Shown here piece by piece: positions 45,880-57,021 of a stretch of 64,000 bases of DNA. The position numbers and the translations under genes were made by a program. Source of the stretch: Anisodus tanguticus (Eukaryota; Streptophyta; Magnoliopsida; Solanales; Solanaceae); contig CM067541.1 in NCBI GenBank assembly GCA_034509755.1, forward strand, positions 3,832,001-3,896,000, in the 5' to 3' direction. Below the pieces are notes generated by a model. It made no database searches and had not been told where the DNA came from. It was given only the letters and a program-made list of their open reading frames with translations. The number at the start of each line of letters is the position of its first letter. The stretch's first letter is position 1.

Positions 45880-46085
45880 TCAAACAAAGGGTGAGGTCCC
45901 CCTTATATTCTCCACCCATCTGCGGAGGGTTTCCGTATCCGTCTCCGCGGAGATCTCCAGATCGTAAGACATTATCGCCTTCGCGGCACTGGACTATATT
46001 TCCGTCATTAGGAGAGAAGCAAGCTACCTTTCTTTGATCCCCCTTCCCGGGCAGGGAAGAGAACGAAAATGGACCGCAGATGGTC
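45880..46085. other. GC-rich foreign-looking block, possible organellar DNA insertion
   Basis: About 200 bp of even base composition and no repeat structure inside AT-rich GST intron. It includes 'ctccgcggagatctccagat' and 'ccttcccgggcagggaagag'. A 72-residue minus frame crosses it. It reads like plastid or mitochondrial intergenic DNA, but I cannot name a source. Confidence 0.3.
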
Positions 46086-46593
46086 AAAGTAGGTGTTCGC
46101 TCCGCAGCACGAACTTTATAAACAAATACAGCTCTTTGTTCTCATCCTCGATACTGAGATATACCATAAGACCAATAAGTTGGTGGGATAAAGAGGTTGT
46201 TTCCGGTAAATAAATAATTTGATGAATTAGTCTTTTGGCCATGGGTAAAAAGGAATAAAGAAGTTGACTTACAGTATTGTCCATATAATCAGACCAGAAC
46301 CATGCTTGAGCTTTCTCATAAGGATCATAAGGAATTAACAAGTTACCATTGCCTTTCCAAAAATCATTAATATACTGAACTATAACAAGTCACTCACAAA
46401 TTGATTTCCCATTGTGAATCAACACTGGGATTTTCTTGTGAATAGGGTTCATTTTCCTGGGATTTTTCTGCAAGTGCAATTCTTGCCCTCATTCCATACA
46501 TACTACACCTAAAATCTAATAGAATCACTTCTTCTGCCATTCTATCAGGAAAAAAAATATGAAACTCAAGAACAAATATTGAATACAAGAAAT

Positions 46594-47072
46594 TGTTAAA
46601 GCTAGTTAATGAATAAAACTAGCCAAGTTGGTGTGAATGAGAAATGGAAGGCAACCTTTCCGAACAGTCACCAACCTATTCCGAAGAGGCACCTTCAAGG
46701 CTATATAAACTAAGGCAATGCCTCATTTTAAAGAAACCAAAACCAAAAATTTCTGCATCTGAAATTCTGCATTCTTTTTCCACAAATAAAACTATCGAGT
46801 CTTCGTGTTTCGTTGCCAACTTTGAGTTCGTCGAAGTCGAAGGCGTTTGACGTACCGCTACTCTGCGACGGTATATCCGTTTTATCCACGGGAGGAAGTA
46901 ATCCATAACCTCGGGTACAGTGAGGGGATTAAATTCCTTAAGGACACACAGTGAATTCCGTGATCTCGGATATTTTCTTACTTCGTATTATTTTTCCAGT
47001 TTTTTTTTTACGGTTTTTTGTCTTTCCGTTTGGTTTTCGTTTTTCCGATTTTTGAACACAGGCACAACAACA
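46594..47072 (+). repeat. 5' LTR of the 6.2-kb copia
   Basis: TGTTAAAGC... to ...CACAACAACA. It lies 53 bp from the ATG of GST copy 3, with its transcription pointing away from that gene. Confidence 0.9.
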
Positions 47073-47153
47073 AGCTTAAGGAATTTAGTCATTATTTCGT
47101 GTTCATTTGTTCTTGTTTAACAATTACAGAACGTTGTCGGAAAAAAAAAAAGT

Positions 47154-47648
47154 GTATGTTGTTTGGAGACTAAAATCTTCGGATTTTCTACTCCGATTGA
47201 GATTAAAGTTTTCATAACTTTCTACTCCGTTGGGTACTTGATTTGAAGATATAAAAACTTCATCAAGTATACAACATACAATTTACTGGGAAAAAAAAAA
47301 GGTGTATGTTTGTTGTTTCGATGTAACGAACTTGTATGTTGTTTGGAGACTAAAATCTTCGGATTTTCTACTCCGGTTGAGATTAAAGTTTCCATAACTT
47401 TCTACTCCGTTGGGTACTTGATTTGAAGATATAAAAACTTCATCAAGTATACAACATACAATTTACTGGAAAAAAAAAAAAAAAGGTGTTTGTTGTTTCG
47501 GTGTAACGAACTAATATGTTGTTTGGAAACTAAAATCTTCAAATTTTTTTACTCCGGTTGAGATTAAAGTTTTCATAATTTTCTACTCATTTGGGTACTT
47601 GATTTGAAGATATAAAAACTTCATCAAGTATACAACATACAATTTCTC
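47154..47648 (+). repeat. Three 180-bp tandem repeats in the copia leader
   Basis: Units begin at 47154, 47334 and 47514 with 'gtatgttgtttggagac' (third 'atatgttgtttggaaac'). Each contains 'aaatcttc.gattttctactc', 'tgggtacttgatttgaagat' and an A-run joining to the next unit. Confidence 0.9.
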
Positions 47649-47811
47649 GCATTTCGTTTCAAGGATTTTAAATCTGTTTGTGTAACCTTGATTCGGTTTG
47701 AAGAAATAAAATCTTCACCATTGTGTATTACATCTGCTTCTTTGTCAAAGCGATTCGGTTTGAAGTCTTCACCGTTTATTAAACTTTTTCTCGTTGCTTC
47801 GTTTGCGACGA

Positions 47812-48716
47812 AATGGGAGACATGACTCCAAATTTGAATGCTACGCTATCGCCACACTAGCCCCCATGGTTGGTTCTACGAGCAATCTTGCGTCCTCCGG
47901 TCATCTTTGCACCGCACCAAGACCGGCTCCCGGAGAGAAGCCTGGAAAATTCACCGGAATTGATTTCAAACGATGGCAACAAAAGATGTTCTTCTATTTA
48001 ACTACTTTAAACCTCCAAAAGTTTATTAAGGAGGTCGTTCCGATTTTGCGGAATCAACACCGAGAATGAACGTTTTGTTGTAACTCGAGGCATGGAAGCA
48101 CTCAGATTTTTTGTGCAAGAATTATATTCTTAGCGGATGGAGGATGATCTTTACAACGTCTATAGTAATGTGGAAACATCAAAAGATCTATGGGATGCGT
48201 TGGAAAAGAAATATAAAACGAGAAGATCTTTGGATTAAAGAAATTTATCGGCGCCAAGTTTCGGACTACAAAATGGTAGATGGCAAGTCGTTGTTACTCA
48301 AGTTCAAGAGTTGCGAGGTTATCATCCACGATCTACTCGCCGAAGGTTTGGTGATTAGTGGGGCGTTTCAAGTTGCGGCGGTAATAGAGAAGTTTGCCTC
48401 CTTCATGGAAGGACTTCAAAAATTACTTGAAACACAAGCGAAAGGAGATGACACTTTGGAGGATCTCATCGTCCGTTTGAGAATCGAGGAAGATAACAAG
48501 GCGGCGGAGAAGAAGGCAAATGTGAGATCAACCATAGGGGAGCACATATTGTTGAAACCGCCCCAACTAATCCGAAAAAGAGGAAAAATGCATCGGGACC
48601 AAGGAGCTATCCCAACAAGAAGAAATTCAAGGGAAGCGCCACAATTGTGGAAAAATCGGACACAAAGTTGCGGATCGTCGTGCTCGAAAAAGGTAAAGAA
48701 GAAGGGTCGAGGCTAA
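47812..48716 (+). pseudogene. Copia gag, broken
   Basis: ATG at 47812 runs into a TAG after about 16 codons. A second frame (47866-48069) reads 'PGKFTGIDFKRWQQKMFFYLT', the usual gag start. A further frame, 48111-48716, has 'LLLKFKSCEVIIHDLLAEG' and a basic tail ('RKRGK') before a degraded zinc-knuckle region. Frameshifts separate the parts. Confidence 0.75.
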
Positions 48717-48717
48717 T

Positions 48718-49015
48718 ATGGTTGAAACAAACGAGGAAGTTGATGACTTGTGCGCTATGTTGTCCGAGTGCAACTTAGTGGGAAATCCGAAAGAGTGGTG
48801 GATTGACTCGGCGCCACTCGCCACATTTGTCTTTGTTAGAGAAGCCTTTGCTTCATATGCTCCCGCCGGCCCGACGATACCATATATATGGGAAATTCGC
48901 AACGGCCAAAATTGAAGGTTATGGAAAGATACCGCTGAAGATGACATCCGGCAAGGTGGTGACTCTTAACAACGTCGTCATGTTCCTGAAATTAGAAAAA
49001 ATCTAGTATCTACCG
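48718..49015 (+). pseudogene. Copia protease region, broken
   Basis: Reads 'EVDDLCAMLSECNLVG', then 'WWIDSAPLATFV' where the active-site D-S/T-G is expected to be 'DSGA'. The catalytic glycine is altered (DSAP). Frame change near 48900. Confidence 0.6.
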
Positions 49016-49083
49016 GACTTCTAGTAAAGAACGGTTTTAAGTGTGTTTTTGTTTCTGACAAGGTTGTAATAAGTAAGAACGAG

Positions 49084-49860
49084 ATGTACATAGGAAAAGG
49101 TTACCTCACAGAGGGCCTTTTCAAACTGAATGTAATGGTCGTTGCCAATAATAATAAAGTTTCTGCTTCGTCTTACTTACTTGAGTCAAATAATTTATGG
49201 CATTCACGTTTAGGACATGTCAATTACAGAACCTTGCGAAAAATGATTAGTTTGGAAGTATTGCCTAAGTTTGAATGCAATCAATCAAAATGTCAAATCT
49301 GTGTTGAGTCTAAGTATGTTAAACATCCTTATAAGTCAGTTGAAAGGAATTCAAGTCCTTTAGACTTAATCCATACAGATATTTGTGACATGAAGTCAAT
49401 CCCATCTCGCGGTGGAAAGAAGTATTTCATAACTTTTACCGACGATAGTACGCGGTATTGCTACGTTTATTTACTTAATAGTAAAGATGAAGCAATTGAA
49501 GCATTCGAGCAATACAAAACCGAAGTTGAGACTCAACTTAACAAAAAGATTAAAATGATAAGGAGTGATAGGGGCGGTGAATATGAATCTCCTTTTGAAC
49601 AAATATGTTTGGAATATGGCATTATTCATCAAACAATCGCCCTTACTCGCCACAATCAAACGGAATTGCGGAAAGGAAAAATAGAACCACGAAAGAAATG
49701 ATGAATGCCCTGTTAATAAGTTCGGTTTACCCCGGAGCACCGGGGGGGAAGCCATTCTAACAGCTAGCCGAATACTCAATCGAGTACCCCATAGCAAAAC
49801 AAAATCTATTCCATACGAAAAGTGGAAAGGAAGGAAGCCCAATTTGGGATACTTCAAAGT
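49084..49860 (+). pseudogene. Copia GAG-preintegrase and integrase, broken
   Basis: The frame 49084-49701 has the preintegrase 'LWHSRLGHVNYRTLRKM' and zinc-binding 'CQICVESKYVKHPY', then the integrase core with its first Asp in 'LIHTDICDMKS' and the second in 'MIRSDRGGEYES'. After 49650 the third acidic region is frameshifted ('HNQTELRKGKIEPRKK'), with later C-terminal sequence in another frame. Confidence 0.8.
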
Positions 49861-50957
49861 GTGGGGGTGTTTGGCCAAGGTGCAAATTCCTAAACCCAAA
49901 AGGGTAAAAATAGGACCTAAAACCATTGATTGTGTTTTCATAGGATATGCCACAAATAGTAAGGCATATCGATTTCTGGTTCACAAATCAGAAAATCCCG
50001 ACATTCAGGTAAATACGGTAATTGAATCAGATAATGCTGACTTCTTTGAAACCATATATCCGTATAAAAAGGAATGTGAGTCGTCTAGCAAAGAATCTAA
50101 ACGACCTCGGGAAGAAACAAAGGAAAATATTCCTGATGAGGAAAAACCGAGACGCAGCAAACGTCAAAGGACGTCTACTTCATTTGGACCAGAATTTCTA
50201 ACATTTTTGTTGGAGAATGAGCCTCGAACCTTCAACGAAGCTATGTCTTCATCGGAAGCTCAATTTTGGAAAGAGGCAATCAATAGTGAGATAGAATCCA
50301 TCTTAAACAACCATACTTGGGAATTGGTTGACCTTCCTCCAGGGAATAAACCTTTAGGTTCCAAATGGATTTTCAAGCGAGAAAATGAAAGTGATGGTAC
50401 TATTGATAAATATAAGGCAAGACTAGTTGTTAAAGGGTTTAGACAACGAGAAGGTCTTGATTACTTTGATACATACTCGCCGGTAACGAGGATTACATCT
50501 ATTCGGGTGTTAGTAGCGTTAGCCGCCGTGTACGGTCTTGAAATCCATCAAATGGATGTGAAAACAAACCTTCTTAAATGGAGAGTTAGAGGAAGAAATT
50601 TACATGGAACAACCTGAGGGGTTTGTAGTTCCGGGGAAAGAGAAGAAGGTGTGTCGACTTGTTAAGTCTCTTTACGGACTAAAACAAGCACCCAAACATG
50701 GCATGCAAAATTTGACCATACAATCTTTGTCAAATGGATTCAAGATAAATGAGTGTGATAAATGTGTCTACATTAAGAACAATCCAAACCACGTAGTCAT
50801 TGTTTGTTTGTACGTGGATGATATGTTGATAATGAGTAACGACATTGCTAACATAAATGCTACTAAGCGCATGCTTGCTAGTAAGTTTGATATGAAAGAC
50901 TTAGGAGTTGCCGATTTAATTCGGGAATTAAAATCCATAAGACTCCTCAAGGTCTAG
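49844..50957 (+). pseudogene. Copia integrase end and reverse transcriptase, broken
   Basis: From 'WGCLAKVQIPKPKRVKIGPKT' (integrase C-terminal) through an acidic linker to RT: 'NHTWELVDLPPGNKPLGSKW', 'YSPVTRITSIRVLVALAA', 'IHQMDVKT' with a frame slip at 50570. Then 'MEQPEGFVVPGKEKKVCRL' and the catalytic 'YVDDMLI' at about 50812. A frame slip at about 50925 interrupts the end. Confidence 0.85.
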
Positions 50958-51099
50958 CATTGTCTCAATCTCATTATATTGAAACGGTACTTGAAAAGTT
51001 CAAGTATTTGGACTTTAAAGTTGCAAAGACGCCAATTGATATGAACCTTGCTCTTGCAAAGAATAAAGGTGAAAGTCATTCTCAATTGGATTATGCCGA

Positions 51100-51784
51100 A
51101 TGTTGGGAAGTTTGATGTATATCATGAACTGTACGCGACCCGATATTGCATGTGCTATAAGTAAACTAAGTTGCTACACTAGTAATCCCGACCAAAAACA
51201 TTGGTCGGCAATGAAACGAGTTTTGGGGTATTTAAAACATACTCAAAACTTTGCTTTGCATTATAACGGGTATCTGCGAGTTATTGAAGGATACAATGAT
51301 GCAAATTGGATCACCGGTTCAAGCGAAACTAAATCCACCAGTGGATATGTTTTTACCATAGGTGGAGGAGCGAGTGTCTTGGAAGTCATCCAAATGGACA
51401 TGTATCGCCCGCTCTACAATGGAATCGAGTTCATAGCTTTAGACAAAGCCGGTGAAGAAGTTTGAATGGCTCCGGAATTTCTTAGAAGATATTCCATTTT
51501 GGCCCAAACCGTTGGCTCCTATATGCATACATTGCGATAGCCAAGCGGCAATAGGAAGAGCCGGGAGCCTTATGTACAACGGAAAGTCTCGTCACATACG
51601 ACGAAGACATAATACCGTTAGACAACTACTCTCTAGTGGAATTATCACAATTGACTATGTTAAGTCAAGAGATAATGTGTCGGATCCACTAACTAAAGGC
51701 CTAACTAGAGAGGTAGTTGAAAGATCATCAAGGGGAATGGGACTATGGCCGAGGACAAGTCATCGTGACGGTAACTCTACCTAG
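51100..51784 (+). pseudogene. Copia RNase H, broken
   Basis: Two frames (51100-51465 and 51452-51784) overlap with a slip near 51460. 'MLGSLMYIMNCTRPDIACAI', 'GYNDANWITGSSETKSTSGY', then 'IHCDSQAAIGRA', 'GKSRHIRRRHNTVRQLL' and 'DPLTKGLTREVVERSSRGMG' are typical of copia RNase H ends. The active-site region around 'EFIALDKAGEE' is altered. Confidence 0.85.
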
Positions 51785-52341
51785 AAGACTGGAGATCCCA
51801 AGATCTAGGTTCAAAGAGATCAAACAAAGTCATTAATGACGGTTCAACATTGTCACAATAACTCTTTGGTCCATTCTCGTGATGAGACAATGTTCAGTAC
51901 CAGGATAAAGCATTGCGGCTTTTTAATGGTTCCTAAGTTTGGTACGGGGTATATCAAATAGTGTATCTACGGGATGACACATTTAGGAATCACCTATGTA
52001 AGTGTGAAGTGTAAGCCGCTTCAAGGAGAATTATGTAAGGCCAATTCTCTACGCACTTATGAACCAGCAGTGTTCATGGCTGAAACGAACAAAACAATGA
52101 GAACCAAAGACGGTTAAAGGGTTAATTGTGTGACATGTGGTTGTCTAGGTATACACCAAAGCTCGACGGTTCAAGGATATCACATCTACCGATTGACCGA
52201 GTATATCCGACATATGTTCACTACGGAAAGTTCAAAGAGAAATCTACTTATCCAGATGCGATTAATCCTTGCTTACGAATCACACGGTTTTTTGTCATGC
52301 ATGTTTTTCATCATATAGCCATTCCCCATTCATGTGGGGAT

Positions 52342-52822
52342 TGTTAAAGCTAGTTAATGAATAAAACTAGCCAAGTTGGTGTGAATGAGAAATGGAAGGC
52401 AACCTTTCCGAACAGTCACCAACCTATTCCGAAGAGGCACCTTCAAGGCTATATAAACTAAGGCAATGCCTCATTTTAAAGAAACCAAAACCAAAAATTT
52501 CTGCATCGAAATTCGCATTCTTTTTCCACAAATAAAACTATCGAGTCTTCTTGTGTTTCGTTGCCAACTTTGAGTTCGTCGAAGTCGAAGGCGTTTGACG
52601 TACCGCTACTCTGCGACGGTATATCCGTTTTATCCTGGGAGGAAGTAATCCATAACCTCGGGTACAAGTGAGGGGATTAAATTCCTTAAGGACACACACA
52701 GTGAATTCGTGGTCTCGGATATTTTCTTACTTCGTATTATTTTTCCGTTTCGTTTTTTACGGTTTTTTGTCTTTCCGTTTGGTTTCTGTTTTTCCTGATT
52801 TTTGAACACAGGCACAACAACA
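52342..52822 (+). repeat. 3' LTR of the 6.2-kb copia
   Basis: Same ends as the 5' LTR; followed by GAAAT (52823-52827), beyond which the former upstream region of GST copy 3 resumes. Confidence 0.9.
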
Positions 52823-52993
52823 GAAATTAGCTCTTTGCTAATGCTATTGATGAGTATTGAATATTGATATGAGGGAATATATAAAGAGTATAATATACAC
52901 GATTAATGTAAATAATTTTTTGTCATCATAGTCATCTTTTCTGGTTGTACCAAATAACATATTTTATTTTCAAATTTTCAAATCCGGAGGCTT

Positions 52994-53172
52994 AAAAAAG
53001 GCAATCCGGTGCACTAAACTCCCGCTATGCGCGGGGTCCGGGGACGGACCAGACCATAAGGGGAAGGGCCGGACCACAAGGGTTTATTGTACGCAGCTTT
53101 AACTCATATTTCTGCAAGAGGCTGTTTCCACAGCTTAACCCATGACCTCCTGGTCAAATGTAAGTCTTACCT
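52994..53172 (-). mobile_element. tRNA-derived SINE
   Basis: Minus strand reads 'gaccaggaggtcatgggtta' (B-box-like, degraded), 'ggaaacagcctcttgcagaa', 'ccccgcgcatagcgggagtt' and a T-rich end at 52994. The phrase 'ggaagggccggaccaca' occurs twice in variant form (53040-53085). Confidence 0.7.
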
Positions 53173-53229
53173 TACATTTTAAGGAGGCTTATTTGTGGAT
53201 ACTATTTGAATAACCGGATAGCATAAAAA

Positions 53230-53530
53230 ATTAGTTACACTAGCCGTGTATAAAACTTAAAGTCCTATATAAATAGAGAAATTTGGTGTTGAGTCCCACA
53301 TCGATGAGGATGTGGATTTTGTACTGGTTTATATGATCTTGGGCAAATCTCATTTTATGAGCTAGTTTTTGGAGTTGTGATAGGTTCAACATATAATTTT
53401 GTCATATATCAAAGTTAGGCACATTCTAATTCATTATTTGCCCGATGTTGGGGTTCATTCAATGTTTACTGATATTCATGAGTCTCCGTTTTATATTATT
53501 CACATTTCTGATGTCCAGTCTTAAACGTAT
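53230..53530. repeat. LTR-like dispersed repeat
   Basis: Contains 'gagtcccacatcgatgagga' followed by 'gggcaaatctcattttatga' and 'gctagtttttggagttgtga', wording typical of many plant LTR leaders and solo LTRs. No pair inside the window. Confidence 0.35.
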
Positions 53531-54149
53531 GGCTTTGTGCCTCCTTAATATAATTTTGATAATTTCCACTTAAGCTAATTTTTTGGATTAAGTTAGGATT
53601 TAAGGTTCATTACTTTATTATATGGACAACAGTCTTCTGAACTTTGATGTTTCCAATTGTGTAATGGTATGGCTGGAGGGGTCACAAACATAGCTACTTT
53701 AAATATTTAAATTTATAAATATCAATGCGCTTCGTATCAGTACTTTTGTTTTAATATCAATATGATAAAACCTAATAATCGATTGTTTATTTATATTATA
53801 ATCCTTCGGATTGAGGCCATTAAATAATCTTGACATTCGTTTATCCACTTCTTTTTTTGGCTTTTACATTTGTTTAATATGGAAAGAATCCTAATATTTT
53901 AGTTAGGAAAGAGGTCAAGGAACATTATGAGCTTTAATATTATGAAATCCAAGTATATATAGCTACAATTTCATTATACAACGACGCTCTGGAAACCCTT
54001 GAGCATTTGAAAATTGTTCATTCAGATTGTCCTTTTGCAAAACTTATCATGAATGCTCTTTATCGTTTATATTTTACACAAGTGTAAGTATGTCTTCATC
54101 GAAAGAAACAAAGCGACAAGTAAAATAATTTGATCTAAATAAGTATTCA

Positions 54150-54367
54150 TTTTCTCTCAATTTATGTTGATGTTATTTGATGAATCAGAAAATTAAGAAA
54201 AAGAATTAAAATTGTGATCTAAAAGGACTATTAAACATTTATGTAGGTATATATTTTATTAAGAGTAAATAAAAGTTTAAATTAAATTATTTTTAACTAA
54301 GAAAGTAATAGGAGTATTATTTCTGGATAAAATTAAAAACAAGTTAGTCACATAAATTGAGAGAAAA
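54150..54367. mobile_element. Foldback MITE
   Basis: Left arm 'ttctctcaatttatgt' pairs with right arm 'acataaattgagagaa', about 200 bp apart, around an AT-rich core. Confidence 0.6.
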
Positions 54368-55597
54368 GAAATAATAAAGTGCCAACAACAGTGGATGGAT
54401 AAGTTAAATTATTACTAGAAATACAAACAGTTCATAAAGATTTTGGTGATTGATACTGTTGTAACCCATTCCCACCGTGTAAGAACTGGAAGACTTTTGT
54501 ATGTACGGTAACCCTCTCTTCCGCTACTGGTGGACTGTTTAATATTGAATATTGAAGCTTTTTCTTGACGTTACTTGCAAAACAAAAGGAAATCGGTTCA
54601 TAAGATTGCTGATAGCTAGGGGTGTCGGCAAGTTAGATTATAATTGAGTTGGTTAAAATGAATTCAATTAATAAACCAATAAAGTCCTAATTCTCTCAAT
54701 ATTTGCTGGTCTTTGATTTTTGCTCCTTAAAACGAATAACTTTGCGAGGGGCATAAGATTTTATTTCGCATTATAATATCACAAAAGTTATGCCGGATTC
54801 TTAAAGAACTTATCCCTGTTAGACATAATTTCATTTTTGGAAGGTAAAAATTAAAGACCAGTGAAGGGGGAAAATTAAAGACCAATCGATTTGAAGAGCA
54901 AACCGTACAATTTCTTCTATTTTGGATGGATGAATTTGGCCAAATTGTAGGGTATAATTAACTCGTTTAATTTATAATCATTTTTTATTTGTTTATTTTT
55001 GTTACATACATTTATAAAATTATCAAATCAAACTAATATAACAAATTCTTTTATTTATTATGATTATATCAAACAGATCAAATCATAAAAAGCTTATTCT
55101 TTTAAGTTTCTTAGGAGTCAATTTGAAATACACATACGACCTAAATTGGCTCGAACATTTAGATGGACTAACTTGAACTATGTCAAAAATGACCCGCCGA
55201 TCAATACATGACTAGCCTAATTCGATCACAAACAAGGCGAATTTAGCGATTATATTCATCGTTAGATTTGACACGGTGATGAAACCAGAAATTCTAACTA
55301 CTAAAAGTTTTAAATATATAGATAACGGGGTCCAACAAGTTATATGCATAAAAAAGTTATTTATATAGTGAGTTTAGGTTTAGCGAATTCCTATCATACA
55401 TGAGCATCTGTTATCATGCCATTTGCACATAATACACAATATAATTTTTCTGAAAGGAATTGAATTTTGTTGCTGCTGCTAGGTAGGGTTGATAATTAGA
55501 TCTGTTCGTTGTTGCTAGTGGAACAGCTTGCACAAGATTTAAGAATGAATAAAGAAAGCTGGGATGAGTTTTTTTTTTTGTTTTCCATCCACCCTAT

Positions 55598-55710
55598 TAA
55601 TCCGGATTCGCACTGCGTAAGGCTCATCTGGAAATCGCTCCTAACATTTTTTTCATACTTAGAGCTCTAACATTTTTTTTCATACTTAGAGCTTGAACCC
55701 GAGTAGCTGG
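55598..55710 (-). repeat. SINE-like fragment with a local duplication
   Basis: 'ccctattaatccggattcgc' and, near its other end, 'gcttgaacccgag' (inverted B box). The phrase 'ctaacattttttcatactta' occurs twice (55640 and 55667). Confidence 0.5.
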
Positions 55711-57021
55711 GATCAGGGGCGAATTTAGGCCTAAAAAATGGGTCACATGAACCCATAGTCACTTGACTAAACTCAATATATTATGTGTATAATTCTTAAA
55801 ATATATCTAATATTAACTGAAGGAACACATGATTAAATGAAGTTGAGTGGTGCAATGATTAAATATTGACTAGAAGGTTTCGAAAAAATGCAGAAAATGA
55901 CCTGGGCTCAGAAAACTGTACAATCAGGTTAAACATGCCCTTGAAAGGATATCTTACCACCAGCCATTTGATACGCCAGCAACTAGAGAAAATGAAGAAT
56001 GAAAATGACTTGTTGATTAGTATTTAAATATGGTTTTGCTTGTTGATTTCATCCTTAGCTTGTTGAATGTAGATATGCATTAGTCTTTTGGTTTTGGGGA
56101 TAGATAAACTAAAGCTTTTAATTTAATATGTAGATTTGGTTTTAAGATGAATGTGTTTATTTGTTGTTTCATAACTTTGATACACTTGAGATTAGATATG
56201 AGTTTTGGCTAGACTTGTGTTTCTTTTCACTTGAAAGAGAAAGAATTTCATCTAGAAGAATTGTTGAATATAATTGTAATCGAGAGAGCTGATTATATTC
56301 AACAGATACAACACAATTCACTGAGGGGTTAATTGAAATAGTCTTGAAAATGAATTGTATGATGGCCTATTTGAGTTTTAATGGATGACGTATGGCAGTG
56401 CAAATCTAGTCAAATCCAGCTCAGCAAGGGTGAGCCTGGAAGAAATCCATGATAACGACCAGGTATTCGTCTCCAGGCTCGCTCCTATGAGCGACCCAAA
56501 CTAGAGAGGACGGTAACAGATGGTCTTGTTCCTGGTTCAAGTAACCAGTAATAAGTCATCAGTGACCGGTTACAATAAGCTTCACAAAAAAACCGATCCC
56601 CAGAAATCAGGGATCCACCTGTGTAACAGACGCGATGTGCATGGTAATTATGGGCAGTTGAATACGCGATAAATGTTACTCAGGGTTAGACTAAATATAA
56701 CCCTCTCCCTCACTTGTAGCCCGTCTGATTTCCATCAACTCTACTGTATAAGCGCACAATCTATAACGAGAAAGCAAGTATTTACTTTCTGGTCACACTG
56801 CCATTCCACGGGAGTTAACTCAATAAGATCCATGCATAAGACAAGAAATCGCTCAAGCATCAAACAGTTACAATTCTTTCGGCAGATGATCCAAACAATT
56901 AACAAACCATTTTTTCTTTGTTTTCTTTTTCCAGTTTCCCCGTGTTGCTGCATGCATGCATGCAAGAAGCATCGCAGATTAGTCAGTTCAGAAAAAACAA
57001 GAAGTAAATAAAGAATCACAA

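Larger units (their letters stand above)
44783..46540 (-). pseudogene. Glutathione S-transferase, tau class (broken copy 3)
   Basis: Exon 1 starts at ATG 46540 (minus; 'MAEEVILLDFRCSMYGMRARIALAEK'). It then lacks about 20 codons and is out of frame up to 'NPIHKKIPVLIHNGKSIC', where a stop replaces the Glu-Ser pair's partner. It recovers as 'DPYEKAQAWFW.DYMDNT' near 46310-46272. Exon 2 (about 45056-44783) begins 'TKGEEQEQAV' and holds 'LGDKPYFGGDNFGF', then a frameshift, and 'ETECRKLISWVKRCL' with a stop at 44785-44783. The intron contains an RTE tail-like fragment (45724-45830) and a GC-rich block (45880-46085). The copia element at 46594 landed 53 bp upstream of its ATG. Confidence 0.82.
46594..52822 (+). 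mobile_element. Ty1/copia LTR retrotransposon (6.2 kb), recently inserted, inactive
   Basis: LTRs are 46594-47072 (479 bp) and 52342-52822 (481 bp), identical over long runs with a handful of indels. The target duplication GAAAT lies at 46589-46593 and 52823-52827. Purine tract 'gtgggga' precedes the 3' LTR. TATA-like 'ctatataaacta' in each LTR (46698 and 52447). The leader has three 180-bp tandem repeats. Order gag, protease, integrase, RT and RNase H places it in copia. Several stops and frameshifts prevent autonomous movement. I could not find a standard Met-tRNA primer site after 47072. Confidence 0.92.
53540..56670. other. AT-rich intergenic sequence with scattered repeats, no gene seen
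   Basis: No coding evidence. Holds a foldback element (54150-54367) and a SINE fragment (55598-55710). Confidence 0.45.

Noticed and set aside
45880..46085. Plastid ycf or rRNA-spacer gene
   Set aside because: I could not match it to any specific organellar gene; kept only as a composition anomaly.
47154..47648. CRISPR-like array
   Set aside because: Units are contiguous 180-bp repeats in a plant retrotransposon leader, without unique spacers.
49471..49984. 160- and 75-residue minus-strand frames
   Set aside because: Antisense of the copia integrase.
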